NCBI GenBank assembly: GCA_903868295.1
Contig: CAIPUQ010000386.1
Span: forward strand, 1 to 14,757
Length of the DNA stretch: 14,757 bases
Origin: an uncultured Roseiflexaceae bacterium
GTDB lineage: Bacteria > Chloroflexota > Chloroflexia > Chloroflexales > Roseiflexaceae
Reading direction: 5' to 3'
Both the position numbers and the translations under genes were made by a program. Positions 7,385-13,644 of the stretch are shown here, piece by piece. Every line of letters begins with the position of its first letter. The first letter of the stretch is position 1. The notes under the pieces were generated by a model that had not been told where the DNA came from, ran no database searches, and saw only the letters and a program-made list of their open reading frames with translations.

Positions 7385-7678
7385 CTATTGCTCTTCGAAG
7401 ACCGCTTTGACGCGGAACATTCCCAAGTCAGTATCAGCACTATTGCGGATAGCAGCCGCCCGGTCCAATGATGGCCAGTTGGCATCGGTACGCAGTGCAT
7501 TGACCAAATCGGTCACCTGGGCAGTCGGTTCAACGCCAGTCACATCGACGGCCTGGAGGGCACTGACATGCTCCAAAATCCGCGAAAGTTGACTCTGCAT
7601 TGCATCTATTTCTCCATCGCTCAGACGGAGGCGCGCTAAATCTGCGACACGGACGACTTCTGCACGGGTTAACGACAT
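7385..7678 (-). CDS. gatC: Asp-tRNA(Asn)/Glu-tRNA(Gln) amidotransferase subunit C
   Basis: GatC is the small belt-like subunit that stabilises GatA-GatB in the GatCAB complex, which converts mischarged Glu-tRNA(Gln) or Asp-tRNA(Asn) to the amidated form in the cytoplasm. The 97-residue protein matches the family in length and pattern: SLTRAEVVRVADLARLRLSD at the N-terminus, a helix ending in QLSRILEHVSALQAVDV, and the GVEPTAQVTDLVNALRTD turn. The C-terminal FRVKAVFEEQ corresponds to the usual xxFxVPxVxE end. I chose ATG 7678; a GTG four codons upstream is possible but has no better ribosome site. gatA and gatB are not in the window. It stands as the first gene before mreBCD-mrdA, and a promoter-like sequence with a palindrome lies just upstream. 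Confidence 0.92.
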   Translation of the reverse strand: MSLTRAEVVRVADLARLRLSDGEIDAMQSQLSRILEHVSALQAVDVTGVEPTAQVTDLVNALRTDANWPSLDRAAAIRNSADTDLGMFRVKAVFEEQ

Positions 7679-7700
7679 GGCTTCACTCACTTTATGTTGC

Positions 7701-7718
7701 GTACTATCGCTATAGTAC
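7701..7718 (-). promoter_or_regulatory. Perfect palindrome over the gatC -10 region (candidate operator)
   Basis: GTACTAT (7701-7707) and ATAGTAC (7712-7718) are perfect 7-bp inverted arms around a four-base centre. The upstream arm contains the TACTAT proposed as the gatC -10 element, so a dimeric repressor bound here would block RNA polymerase. No regulator gene is nearby to name. A chance palindrome produced by a TACTAT box is the alternative. Confidence 0.4.
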
Positions 7719-7739
7719 CAGATATTGAGCCGAACCCAA
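7712..7739 (-). promoter_or_regulatory. Probable promoter of gatC-mreBCD-mrdA
   Basis: On the minus strand TTGGGT (7739-7734) is followed after 16 bp by TACTAT (7717-7712), the same -10 form as at the rplI promoter. The predicted transcript start near 7705 would leave a leader of about 27 bases before the gatC ATG. The -35 matches TTGACA at only three positions (TTG), so strength is uncertain. Confidence 0.5.
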
Positions 7740-7756
7740 TGACGGTCATCGGACGC

Positions 7757-9196
7757 TCATGGAGTCGGAGTCTGGGTAACCGTCATGGTCGCGCTACTGG
7801 TTGCAATCGGCGTCACCGTGACTGTCGGTGTGGGGCTCGGCTGCACAGTACCGTCGGCAATATCCGTCGCTGTCGGCGTTACCGCAGCGTCGCCAGCATC
7901 GTCGGTGACGGTAGCCGTTGCTTCTGTGGCGGCAGGGGTTGGTTGTGCTTGCACGTCACCCAGGCGTTCGATGCGGATAAACGGCAGATCATTGAGCAGG
8001 CGGACATCAGTCGGCAGGGTGAGTTGTATTTGGCGCATTGGGTTGGCTGCGTCCCACGTACCGACCCGTACTTCGGGCACTATCCCGCTGACCCCGTTCC
8101 GCTGCGCAGTTGCGCCGAGGCTCACATCGAGCATCACCACTGCAGGCACGGCCTGCATGACCATCCCCTCGGGTACATCGAGGATCGTCACTGCAAACGG
8201 GAGCCTGACGCGTAACTGCTCGGTCGATTTGACGACACTGATGACCACATCGACTGCACGATTGGTACCCTCGGTCAAGGTCACTTTGGCACCCAGATTG
8301 TTCGACAACAAAACGGTCTTGGTTATCGTGGTGGTCGTATCACCGACATCAATGACGTCGGTCGCTATCGATGACACATCATCGAGCGCCCCAGCCTCGC
8401 CACTCACCGTCACAAATATCGGATCGACGGTGATGCCCGAGATGCGGTACCCCGGTGCCACCGACCCGCGCAATGTGGGCACAATCACCACCTGCTTGCG
8501 CACCGATGATGGGTTCATCACGACGCGGGCGGTTATCTGCGCCGGCACGACCGTCAACCCTTTGATGGTCTTGCCCAATGTATCCTTGAGGACCACATCC
8601 GCGTCGATGGTGTAGTCTGCAGTACGTGACACAATATCAATCGAATACTGTGCCGCACTGATGCTACTCAACAATCCCGCCGGGCCACTGACCGTCACGC
8701 GACCGGTTGCCGGCTCCGAGATTGCAATCGTCGGCTTGTATAGGGCTATGTCGTAACTATCGTTGCCCAACACTCGGTCGACGTCCATCTCTTTTTGTTT
8801 GAGCGTATCAATCCGAATGAGTAACTCAGGCGGAGTAGATTCTGCCTTGATATATCCCAAGCCGGCATCGGGGACGACATTGACCGCAACCAGCTGTTCG
8901 CCGATGCCGACTTTCGACACATCGATGGACGCTGTGATGTTTTCGTCCGCACGAAGCGCATTGATTGTCGCCTGCGATGCATAGACGACCACTTCGACCG
9001 TCTGCAAGGTTGTGGTTTCTTGGCCGGATTCGTCGATGAGCACGTACCCCTTGGGGAGGCCGGCTTTTTGTACCTGGAGCTTAATGGTCGTCTTGGTACT
9101 GGGGTTGTTGGTAATATCAACATAGACCCACAACCCAAATGCCACCAAAAAAGCCACCAAAAAACGCTGCCACACAATGTTGCGTAATCGCTTCAT
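7757..9196 (-). CDS. cdaR: YbbR-domain protein, regulator of the di-adenylate cyclase CdaA
   Basis: A 479-residue protein with an N-terminal membrane anchor (residues about 8-26, after MKRLRN). About four YbbR-type beta modules follow (roughly 31-130, 135-229, 233-324, 325-412), recognisable from repeated runs such as VTVSGPAGLLSSISAAQYSID and VTVSGEAGALDDVSSIATDV. After about residue 417 comes a 60-residue tail almost wholly of Thr, Ala, Pro, Val and Asp, likely disordered and outside the membrane. In Firmicutes CdaR binds CdaA and tunes c-di-AMP synthesis. The same pairing here supports that role, as its ATG overlaps the cdaA stop (ATGA). Length and module count fit the family; the Thr/Pro tail is unusual. 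No glmM follows, unlike the classic cdaA-cdaR-glmM order. Confidence 0.88.
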   Translation of the reverse strand: MKRLRNIVWQRFLVAFLVAFGLWVYVDITNNPSTKTTIKLQVQKAGLPKGYVLIDESGQETTTLQTVEVVVYASQATINALRADENITASIDVSKVGIGEQLVAVNVVPDAGLGYIKAESTPPELLIRIDTLKQKEMDVDRVLGNDSYDIALYKPTIAISEPATGRVTVSGPAGLLSSISAAQYSIDIVSRTADYTIDADVVLKDTLGKTIKGLTVVPAQITARVVMNPSSVRKQVVIVPTLRGSVAPGYRISGITVDPIFVTVSGEAGALDDVSSIATDVIDVGDTTTTITKTVLLSNNLGAKVTLTEGTNRAVDVVISVVKSTEQLRVRLPFAVTILDVPEGMVMQAVPAVVMLDVSLGATAQRNGVSGIVPEVRVGTWDAANPMRQIQLTLPTDVRLLNDLPFIRIERLGDVQAQPTPAATEATATVTDDAGDAAVTPTATDIADGTVQPSPTPTVTVTPIATSSATMTVTQTPTP

Positions 9197-10065
9197 GCGT
9201 TCACCGTGGTTTTTTTGTCTTCGACATGCAACAACGTCGTCAACAGGATCACGATGCTCTCTTCTGACAAGTTACTGGTCATTTCGCGGTTGTAAAAAAG
9301 CGAAATCGTGCCTGTTTCTTCGGACACAACCAGCGCTACCGCATCGGATTGTTCGGTGATGCCGCGAGCTGCCCGATGGCGCGTCCCAAAGCGTTTGACA
9401 CCACCGATGTCTTGGCTCAACGGCAACTCGACCCGGGCCGCCAAAATGCGGTCGCCGCGGATAATAACCGCCATGTCGTGCAACGGCGAACTAGGGTAGA
9501 AAATCTGCTGGATGAGATCACTGGTCACTCTGGCATCCAAGATACAGACGTTGTCACGCAGGTAGTCCTGCAGACCAACGTTTCGCTCAAAGACAATCAA
9601 TGCCCCCGTCCCACCACTAGACATTTTGACTGCTGCGCCAGCAATTGACCGAATCATTTCGGGCCGACCGTCGCTGCTGCCGGTCTTGTCTTTGCCCCAT
9701 TCGCGTATCTGTGTCCACAAATCGTTGAATCGTTCGTTTTGGCCGACCGACTCCAAGAGACGGCGGAGCTCAGGTTGGAACACCACGGGTATGGCCACTA
9801 CTAAGGCTGGCTGAAGCAACGTGGTCACTATCCAGTCCAGTGTCATGAACGGCGAGGCTGTGCTAATCAACAACAGCACAATCATCAGCACGATGATGCC
9901 CTGGATGATTTGGATGGCGCGCGTACCGCGGATCGCCCCCCACAACAAATACAGTACGACCGTCACGACGGCGATGTCGATCCAGATGAAGTACCAACTG
10001 GTACCCACCCCAGAGCTTCCGAACGGATTCAGTTCTGTGACCAATCGCCAAAAAATATCGTTCAT
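9193..10065 (-). CDS. cdaA: Membrane diadenylate cyclase CdaA (DAC/DisA_N domain) with altered DGA motif
   Basis: A 290-residue CdaA-type enzyme that condenses two ATP into c-di-AMP. Three N-terminal transmembrane helices lie at about 28-43, 50-68 and 78-96, followed by the cytoplasmic DAC domain from about 100. The second catalytic motif is intact (FGTRHRAA, 226-233), as is the preceding SPLHD. However, the first motif, normally DGA, reads D197-M198-A199; the methionine codon is 9474-9472. The Asp is kept, so activity may persist, but the substitution is notable. The C-terminus has the expected VVSEETGTISLFYNREM. I start at ATG 10065 because AGGA lies five bases upstream and family members begin just before the first helix. 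A start 26 codons earlier would precede the promoter's predicted transcript start. Translation couples to ybbR. Confidence 0.92.
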   Translation of the reverse strand: MNDIFWRLVTELNPFGSSGVGTSWYFIWIDIAVVTVVLYLLWGAIRGTRAIQIIQGIIVLMIVLLLISTASPFMTLDWIVTTLLQPALVVAIPVVFQPELRRLLESVGQNERFNDLWTQIREWGKDKTGSSDGRPEMIRSIAGAAVKMSSGGTGALIVFERNVGLQDYLRDNVCILDARVTSDLIQQIFYPSSPLHDMAVIIRGDRILAARVELPLSQDIGGVKRFGTRHRAARGITEQSDAVALVVSEETGTISLFYNREMTSNLSEESIVILLTTLLHVEDKKTTVNA

Positions 10066-10103
10066 GCCCGTCCTGTGTGCCAACCCATGTGTATCTATTA
10101 CGT

Positions 10104-10132
10104 ATTGTAGTATGCGAAAAGGTTGCTGGCAA
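10104..10132 (-). promoter_or_regulatory. Sigma70-type promoter of cdaA-ybbR
   Basis: TTGCCA (10132-10127), a 17-bp spacer, and TACAAT (10109-10104) on the minus strand give four of six and five of six consensus matches. The predicted start near 10097 leaves about a 30-base leader to the ATG at 10065. It lies directly after the terminator of the replication block. Confidence 0.72.
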
Positions 10133-10148
10133 TAGCTGCGCACCTCTC

Positions 10149-10183
10149 AAAAAGCTGATGCGGCCGACAATTGTGTCGCAGCT
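10149..10183 (-). terminator. Rho-independent terminator after the DnaC-like gene
   Basis: On the minus strand AGCTGCGACA, a CAAT loop and TGTCG form the inner stem. A seven-base bulge (GCCGCAT) then leads to CAGCT, which pairs with the first five bases, and a run of T follows (10153-10149). That gives 10 bp of stem with a bulge on the 3' side. It begins seven bases after the stop codon and separates the rplI-dnaB block from cdaA. Confidence 0.65.
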
Positions 10184-10189
10184 CTGCAC

Positions 10190-10897
10190 TCATTGTGGAA
10201 GTTTACGGCGTTTTGTTGCAGGCAGTCGACGATAATCATCACCGTCCATGATGATGAATTCTTCGCAGATGGCCCGATCCGACATGCGCGAAAAGACGCG
10301 CGGTTCTATTTCTTCGGGGCGACGATTGCTGGTAATCACGGTCGGTAACCGCCCGTTGTAGCGATGGTTGATGATTTGGAACAGCTTTTCGCGGGCCCAC
10401 GGGGTCGTGTTTTCGGTACCCAGATCGTCCAAAATCAACACCGCTGCATCGCGGATGAGTTCGAAGCGCTGGTCGTATTGGATTTCGCTGCTGGGCCCAA
10501 ACGTCGAGCGCAGGTGGTCGAGCAAATCGGGCACCACCGCAAAGAGGACGCGGTAGTTGTGCACCAATAGTTCGTTGGCGATAGCGCTGGCCAAGTGTGT
10601 CTTGCCCGTGCCGTAATTGCCAAACAAGACCAGCCAGCCTTGGGGTTTGCGGGCGAACTCGCGGGCTTTGATGAAGGCCCGTTTGACGCCGCGCATCTCG
10701 GCATCAAACGTGTCGAACGTTTTGTCGGCAAAGGCGGCCAAATTGCTCATCTCGAGCAGCTCGGCGGCGGTGCGATGTTCGCGTTCGGCGAGTTTGCAGG
10801 CACAGGGGATGAGCATCCCAAAGCGTGGATGGCCGTATGGTACTGATTCTTTGTAGTAGCCGATTCCCCCACATTCGGGGCAGGTGTTAGAGGTCAC
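10190..10897 (-). CDS. DnaC/DnaI-type AAA+ ATPase, probable helicase loader
   Basis: A 235-residue AAA+ ATPase of the DnaC/DnaI/IstB group, expected to load DnaB on DNA at origins or restarted forks. A putative N-terminal zinc site has C6 and C9 (CPECGG) and C32 and C34 (PCACK). Then come Walker A GNYGTGKT (93-100), Walker B LILDDLG (154-160), sensor-1-like TSN (189-191) and a likely arginine finger in SRMSD (R204). The N-terminal Zn site resembles Bacillus DnaI. Start choice: GTG 10897-10895, with GAGGGAG eight bases upstream. A GTG three codons earlier would overlap that site, and longer readings lie inside the upstream gene. The start overlaps the end of the DnaD-like gene by 11 bp. With dnaB two genes upstream, a loader fits better than an IstB transposition protein. 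There is no transposase nearby. Confidence 0.88.
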   Translation of the reverse strand: MTSNTCPECGGIGYYKESVPYGHPRFGMLIPCACKLAEREHRTAAELLEMSNLAAFADKTFDTFDAEMRGVKRAFIKAREFARKPQGWLVLFGNYGTGKTHLASAIANELLVHNYRVLFAVVPDLLDHLRSTFGPSSEIQYDQRFELIRDAAVLILDDLGTENTTPWAREKLFQIINHRYNGRLPTVITSNRRPEEIEPRVFSRMSDRAICEEFIIMDGDDYRRLPATKRRKLPQ

Positions 10898-11582
10898 TGG
10901 TATCACTCCCTCGGCGGAACAAGTCGCCGTATGCACCCTCGGTATACGCCTCGGCCGACAGCCCTGGCTCACGCAGATGACTATCGCGGCCGTCTTTGGC
11001 CCACTTCTGCAGGATTTTGTTGACGTAGCGCCACGATCGCACATTGGCGACCACCGCCTCGCGCATGGCCTCGGCGAACCAATGGGTTGGGTAGATGCTG
11101 GCCGCCGCGCGGAGTTCGGCCAACAGCATGGGAGTCACCACGCCGATGTGCTGTTCGTAGAGGCGCAGCACATCTGGGGTCGGTTCGTCGCTGGTGGCTG
11201 TGACAGGGTCGGCTGACAACTCGGCCCAGCGGCGATTTTCACGCGTATCGACCAAATACCAATTGACGGCACGGCCATGTTGATCGGGGCGGATGACATG
11301 CAGAAAACTCCCCCGTTGCACCGCGGCCCCCAACCCCTCGGACAAGACGTCGAGGTATGCCGAATGCGGAGCTACCACCAACAAGCTCTGGGTCAGCACC
11401 GGGTCGTTGCTGAGGGCATCCCAGCTGACTCGGCGCGGCCGCGTCGTCTGGCTCGTGATGAGGCCATAGAGATGCAGCGAGACTTTGAGTTCGATGATAC
11501 TGGTGATGCGCGGCAAGTGGATGCGGATAAACTCTGCCGGCAGGGGCACGAGCGCCTGGCGGTTCGGGGATGGGGTAGACAT
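10887..11582 (-). CDS. DnaD-domain replication protein
   Basis: A 231-residue protein. The C-terminal part (about 139-198) matches the DnaD/DnaB2-type domain: a helical stretch beginning LRLYEQHIGVVTPMLLAELR and the signature SWRYVNKILQKWAKDG (183-198). The N-terminal part (about 15-110) is predicted to be a winged-helix-like domain as in DnaD. In Bacillus, DnaD remodels origin or fork DNA and helps recruit helicase and loader. Being sandwiched between dnaB and a DnaC/DnaI-type gene strongly suggests the same here. GGAAGGG lies eight bases before the ATG, inside the last codons of dnaB, with only two bases between the dnaB stop and this start. Its last 11 bases overlap the loader gene. The linker at 120-138 is acidic and Pro/Thr-containing. 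The family is well supported; whether it acts at origin or restart is unknown. Confidence 0.85.
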   Translation of the reverse strand: MSTPSPNRQALVPLPAEFIRIHLPRITSIIELKVSLHLYGLITSQTTRPRRVSWDALSNDPVLTQSLLVVAPHSAYLDVLSEGLGAAVQRGSFLHVIRPDQHGRAVNWYLVDTRENRRWAELSADPVTATSDEPTPDVLRLYEQHIGVVTPMLLAELRAAASIYPTHWFAEAMREAVVANVRSWRYVNKILQKWAKDGRDSHLREPGLSAEAYTEGAYGDLFRRGSDTSDL

Positions 11583-11584
11583 GT

Positions 11585-12916
11585 CTAGTACCCTTCCGGC
11601 GTCCGATACGTCAGGTCCGAGAAGCGCGTAGTCGATGGGTCAAAACGCATATTCACAACGCCCACAGGGCCATTACGGTGCTTGGCGATGTGGATTTCGG
11701 CGATGCCTTTTTTGTCGGATTCTTTGTTGTAGAGCTCGTCGCGATAGATGAACATGACGATGTCGGCGTCTTGTTCGATCGAGCCCGACTCGCGCAGGTC
11801 GCTCAGCATGGGTACATGGCTCTGGCGCCCTTCGACGGCACGTGACAATTGCGACAAGGCGATGACAGGCACGTTGAGTTCACGGGCGAGCGCCTTGAGC
11901 CCGCGCGAGATTTCGCCCACTTCTTGGACGCGGTTTTCTTTGCCCTTGCCCGACATCAACTGCAAGTAGTCGATGATAATCAGGTCACAGCCGTGTTGGG
12001 CCTGGAGCCGGCGCGCTTTGCTCCGCAGTTCCATGATGCTGATGCCCGGGGTGTCTTCGATGTAGATCGGTGCCTGAGCGAGACGACCCATCGCTTCGAA
12101 GACGGTTTTGAGCTGATTGTCGGGTACCTGGCCGAGGCGCAGGCGATGGGTGTCGATTTGTGTCTCCATGGCGATGAGGCGTTGGACCAGCTGTTCACGA
12201 CCCATTTCGAGGCTGAACACGGCGACGGTGTGTTGGAAGTACATGGCGACGTTGTAGGCAATGCTCATGGCGAACGATGTTTTGCCGGTACCCGGGCGGG
12301 CGGCCAAAATAATCAAGTCGGAGCGTTGCAGGCCACCGGTGATCTGATCGAAGTCACGATAGCCCGTCTGCACGCCGAGGATCTCGCCGCGGTGCTCTTG
12401 GAGGTAGTTGAGCTGCTCGTAGTAGTTGTCGACGACCTTCGAGATATGCACAAAATCCTGCGACGTGCGCTTTTGGGCGATGTCAAAGAGCAGGGCTTCG
12501 GCTTTGTCGATGGTCTCGTCGATTTCGGCTTGTTCGTTGTAGCCGAGGGCTGCGATGTGGGCGCCGGTCTCGATCAGGCGGCGCAACAGGGCCGTGCGTT
12601 CGACGGCGCGGGCATAGTACTCGATGTGATACGAGGTCGGCACGGCATCGACCATCTCGCTGAGGTAGATGATGCCACCGACCTGGTCGAGTTGGTTGCG
12701 GCGGCGCAGTTCTTCGGCCACGGTGCGGGTGTCGGGCGGGATGCGATTGTTGTAGCAGGCGACCATCGCGTCATAGATTTGGCCGTGGCGTTCGAGGTAG
12801 AAGTACTCGGATTTGATCCATGCGTTGATGGCCGAGAGGGCGTCTCGGTTGAGCAGGATCGACCCAAGGGTGGCGCGCTCGGCTTCGATATTGTGGGGGA
12901 GCGATGGCTGTGTCAT
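11585..12916 (-). CDS. dnaB: Replicative DNA helicase DnaB
   Basis: A 443-residue hexameric 5'-3' helicase that unwinds the fork and recruits primase. The N-terminal domain (LPHNIEAERATLGSILL from residue 6) and a RecA-like C-terminal domain are both present. Walker A is AARPGTGKTS (205-214), a catalytic-type Glu lies in FSLEM (E237), and Walker B is LIIIDYLQL (312-320). DLRESGSIEQDADIVMFIYR (373-392) is diagnostic, and AKHRNGP (411-417) carries the likely arginine finger R414. Length is normal and no intein is present. The ATG at 12916 has no convincing Shine-Dalgarno, and only 12 bases separate it from the T-rich tract of a hairpin, so expression probably depends on readthrough or on a promoter overlapping that hairpin. 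The genes downstream are the DnaD-like and loader genes. Confidence 0.97.
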   Translation of the reverse strand: MTQPSLPHNIEAERATLGSILLNRDALSAINAWIKSEYFYLERHGQIYDAMVACYNNRIPPDTRTVAEELRRRNQLDQVGGIIYLSEMVDAVPTSYHIEYYARAVERTALLRRLIETGAHIAALGYNEQAEIDETIDKAEALLFDIAQKRTSQDFVHISKVVDNYYEQLNYLQEHRGEILGVQTGYRDFDQITGGLQRSDLIILAARPGTGKTSFAMSIAYNVAMYFQHTVAVFSLEMGREQLVQRLIAMETQIDTHRLRLGQVPDNQLKTVFEAMGRLAQAPIYIEDTPGISIMELRSKARRLQAQHGCDLIIIDYLQLMSGKGKENRVQEVGEISRGLKALARELNVPVIALSQLSRAVEGRQSHVPMLSDLRESGSIEQDADIVMFIYRDELYNKESDKKGIAEIHIAKHRNGPVGVVNMRFDPSTTRFSDLTYRTPEGY

Positions 12917-12928
12917 GGTGAATTTTCG

Positions 12929-12977
12929 ATAAATAAACGACTGTGATGTGGTAAGAGACTACCGATCATCACAGTCG
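12929..12977 (-). terminator. Strong hairpin with T-rich tail between rplI and dnaB
   Basis: CGACTGTGATG (12938-12948) and CATCACAGTCG (12967-12977) are a perfect 11-bp inverted repeat. GGTA/TACC form four further inner base pairs. On the minus strand the stem is followed at once by TTTATTTAT (12937-12929). This is a good intrinsic terminator or attenuator for rplI transcripts. Since dnaB begins only 12 bases past the tract, it probably sets the rplI:dnaB ratio. Confidence 0.75.
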
Positions 12978-13006
12978 CAATAGACTAGGGAGCGAAGCAG
13001 CGAAGA

Positions 13007-13474
13007 CTAGGCTTCGTTGGCGGCCGTCACGACGACGTTCACGTTGGCAATGACGCCAGCCATGACACGGTAGTGCACCGTGGAGGACCCGAGGCTCTTG
13101 ATGGGCTCGTCGAGGTCCAAACGGCGACGGTCTATTTCGATCCCGAGGGCTGCATGCAACTTCTCGGCGATGTCGCTGGCGGTAACCGAACCGAACAGGC
13201 GGTCGTTTTCGCCGACGCGCTCGGAGAACGTCAAGGTCACACCGGCAATACGCTCGGCCACAATCTGGGCTTCGGAACGCAATACTGCGTCACGCTTGGC
13301 CTGGGCAGCCATACGCTCTTCGGCTTGTTTGATGGCGCCGCGGGTTGCGATAATCGCAAAACCCTGTGGCAACAAATAGTTGCGACCGTAGCCGCCGGAC
13401 ACTTCTTTGATCTCACCGACTGAGCCAAGATTCTCAACGTTCTTGGTCAGCAACACTTTCATCTTCGTGGCCAC
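13007..13474 (-). CDS. rplI: 50S ribosomal protein L9
   Basis: L9 is a two-domain protein of the large ribosomal subunit joined by a long helix; it binds 23S rRNA near the L1 stalk base. The N-domain signature KVLLTKNVENLGSVGEIKEV... with GGYGRNYLLPQGFA (27-40) is clear. A charged connecting helix (about 45-75) and a C-domain with GENDRLFGSVTASDIAEKL follow. At 155 residues it is about normal. The start is GTG 13474, four codons before the Met that most family members use. AGGAG (13481-13485) is six bases before the GTG, whereas the internal ATG has no site. The usual partners rpsF, ssb and rpsR are absent; the gene is alone upstream of dnaB. A sigma70-type promoter and a foldable leader precede it. 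Confidence 0.97.
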   Translation of the reverse strand: MATKMKVLLTKNVENLGSVGEIKEVSGGYGRNYLLPQGFAIIATRGAIKQAEERMAAQAKRDAVLRSEAQIVAERIAGVTLTFSERVGENDRLFGSVTASDIAEKLHAALGIEIDRRRLDLDEPIKSLGSSTVHYRVMAGVIANVNVVVTAANEA

Positions 13475-13492
13475 AACTGGCTCCTATTCACT

Positions 13493-13538
13493 TCAGGCAC
13501 CGACGGACGGCGCGAGAATGCGGACACACGCCGCCTGA
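13493..13538 (-). promoter_or_regulatory. Foldable leader upstream of rplI
   Basis: The outer arms TCAGG (13493-13497) and CCTGA (13534-13538) and the inner arms CGGCG (13508-13512) and CGCCG (13529-13533) can form a two-tier stem within the predicted transcript. The stem ends about eight bases upstream of the AGGAG site. It might be an autoregulatory or stability element. I know of no standard L9 leader with this form. Confidence 0.3.
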
Positions 13539-13555
13539 TACAAATATGTACGTGC

Positions 13556-13584
13556 ATAGTAACACACCGACTGACAAGGGTCAA
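13556..13584 (-). promoter_or_regulatory. Sigma70-type promoter of rplI(-dnaB)
   Basis: TTGACC (13584-13579), exactly 17 bp, then TACTAT (13561-13556) on the minus strand gives five of six -35 matches and a good -10. The predicted start near 13549 leaves about a 75-base leader. An AACCGA/TCGGTT inverted repeat abuts the -35, and CTGACAA occurs on both sides of it. Confidence 0.75.
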
Positions 13585-13644
13585 ACCGAATTGTGTCGGT
13601 TGCTGACAAAGCACTCCAACGCCCCGCATTGGATGACAAAATCA

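Noticed and set aside
7371..7393. Possible terminator after gatC (GAGC/GCTC stem over the stop codon, then six T)
   Set aside because: The stem has only 4 bp and the T-run begins five bases beyond it, so I do not call it a terminator.
11849..12946. Long plus-strand open frame (365 codons) opposite dnaB
   Set aside because: It is an antisense shadow of dnaB with biased composition and no family resemblance.
13615..13633. TCCAA/TTGGA inverted repeat after the nucleotidyltransferase gene as its terminator
   Set aside because: It is a 5-bp stem with a nine-base loop and only a weak T-run (GTGCTTT) after it.
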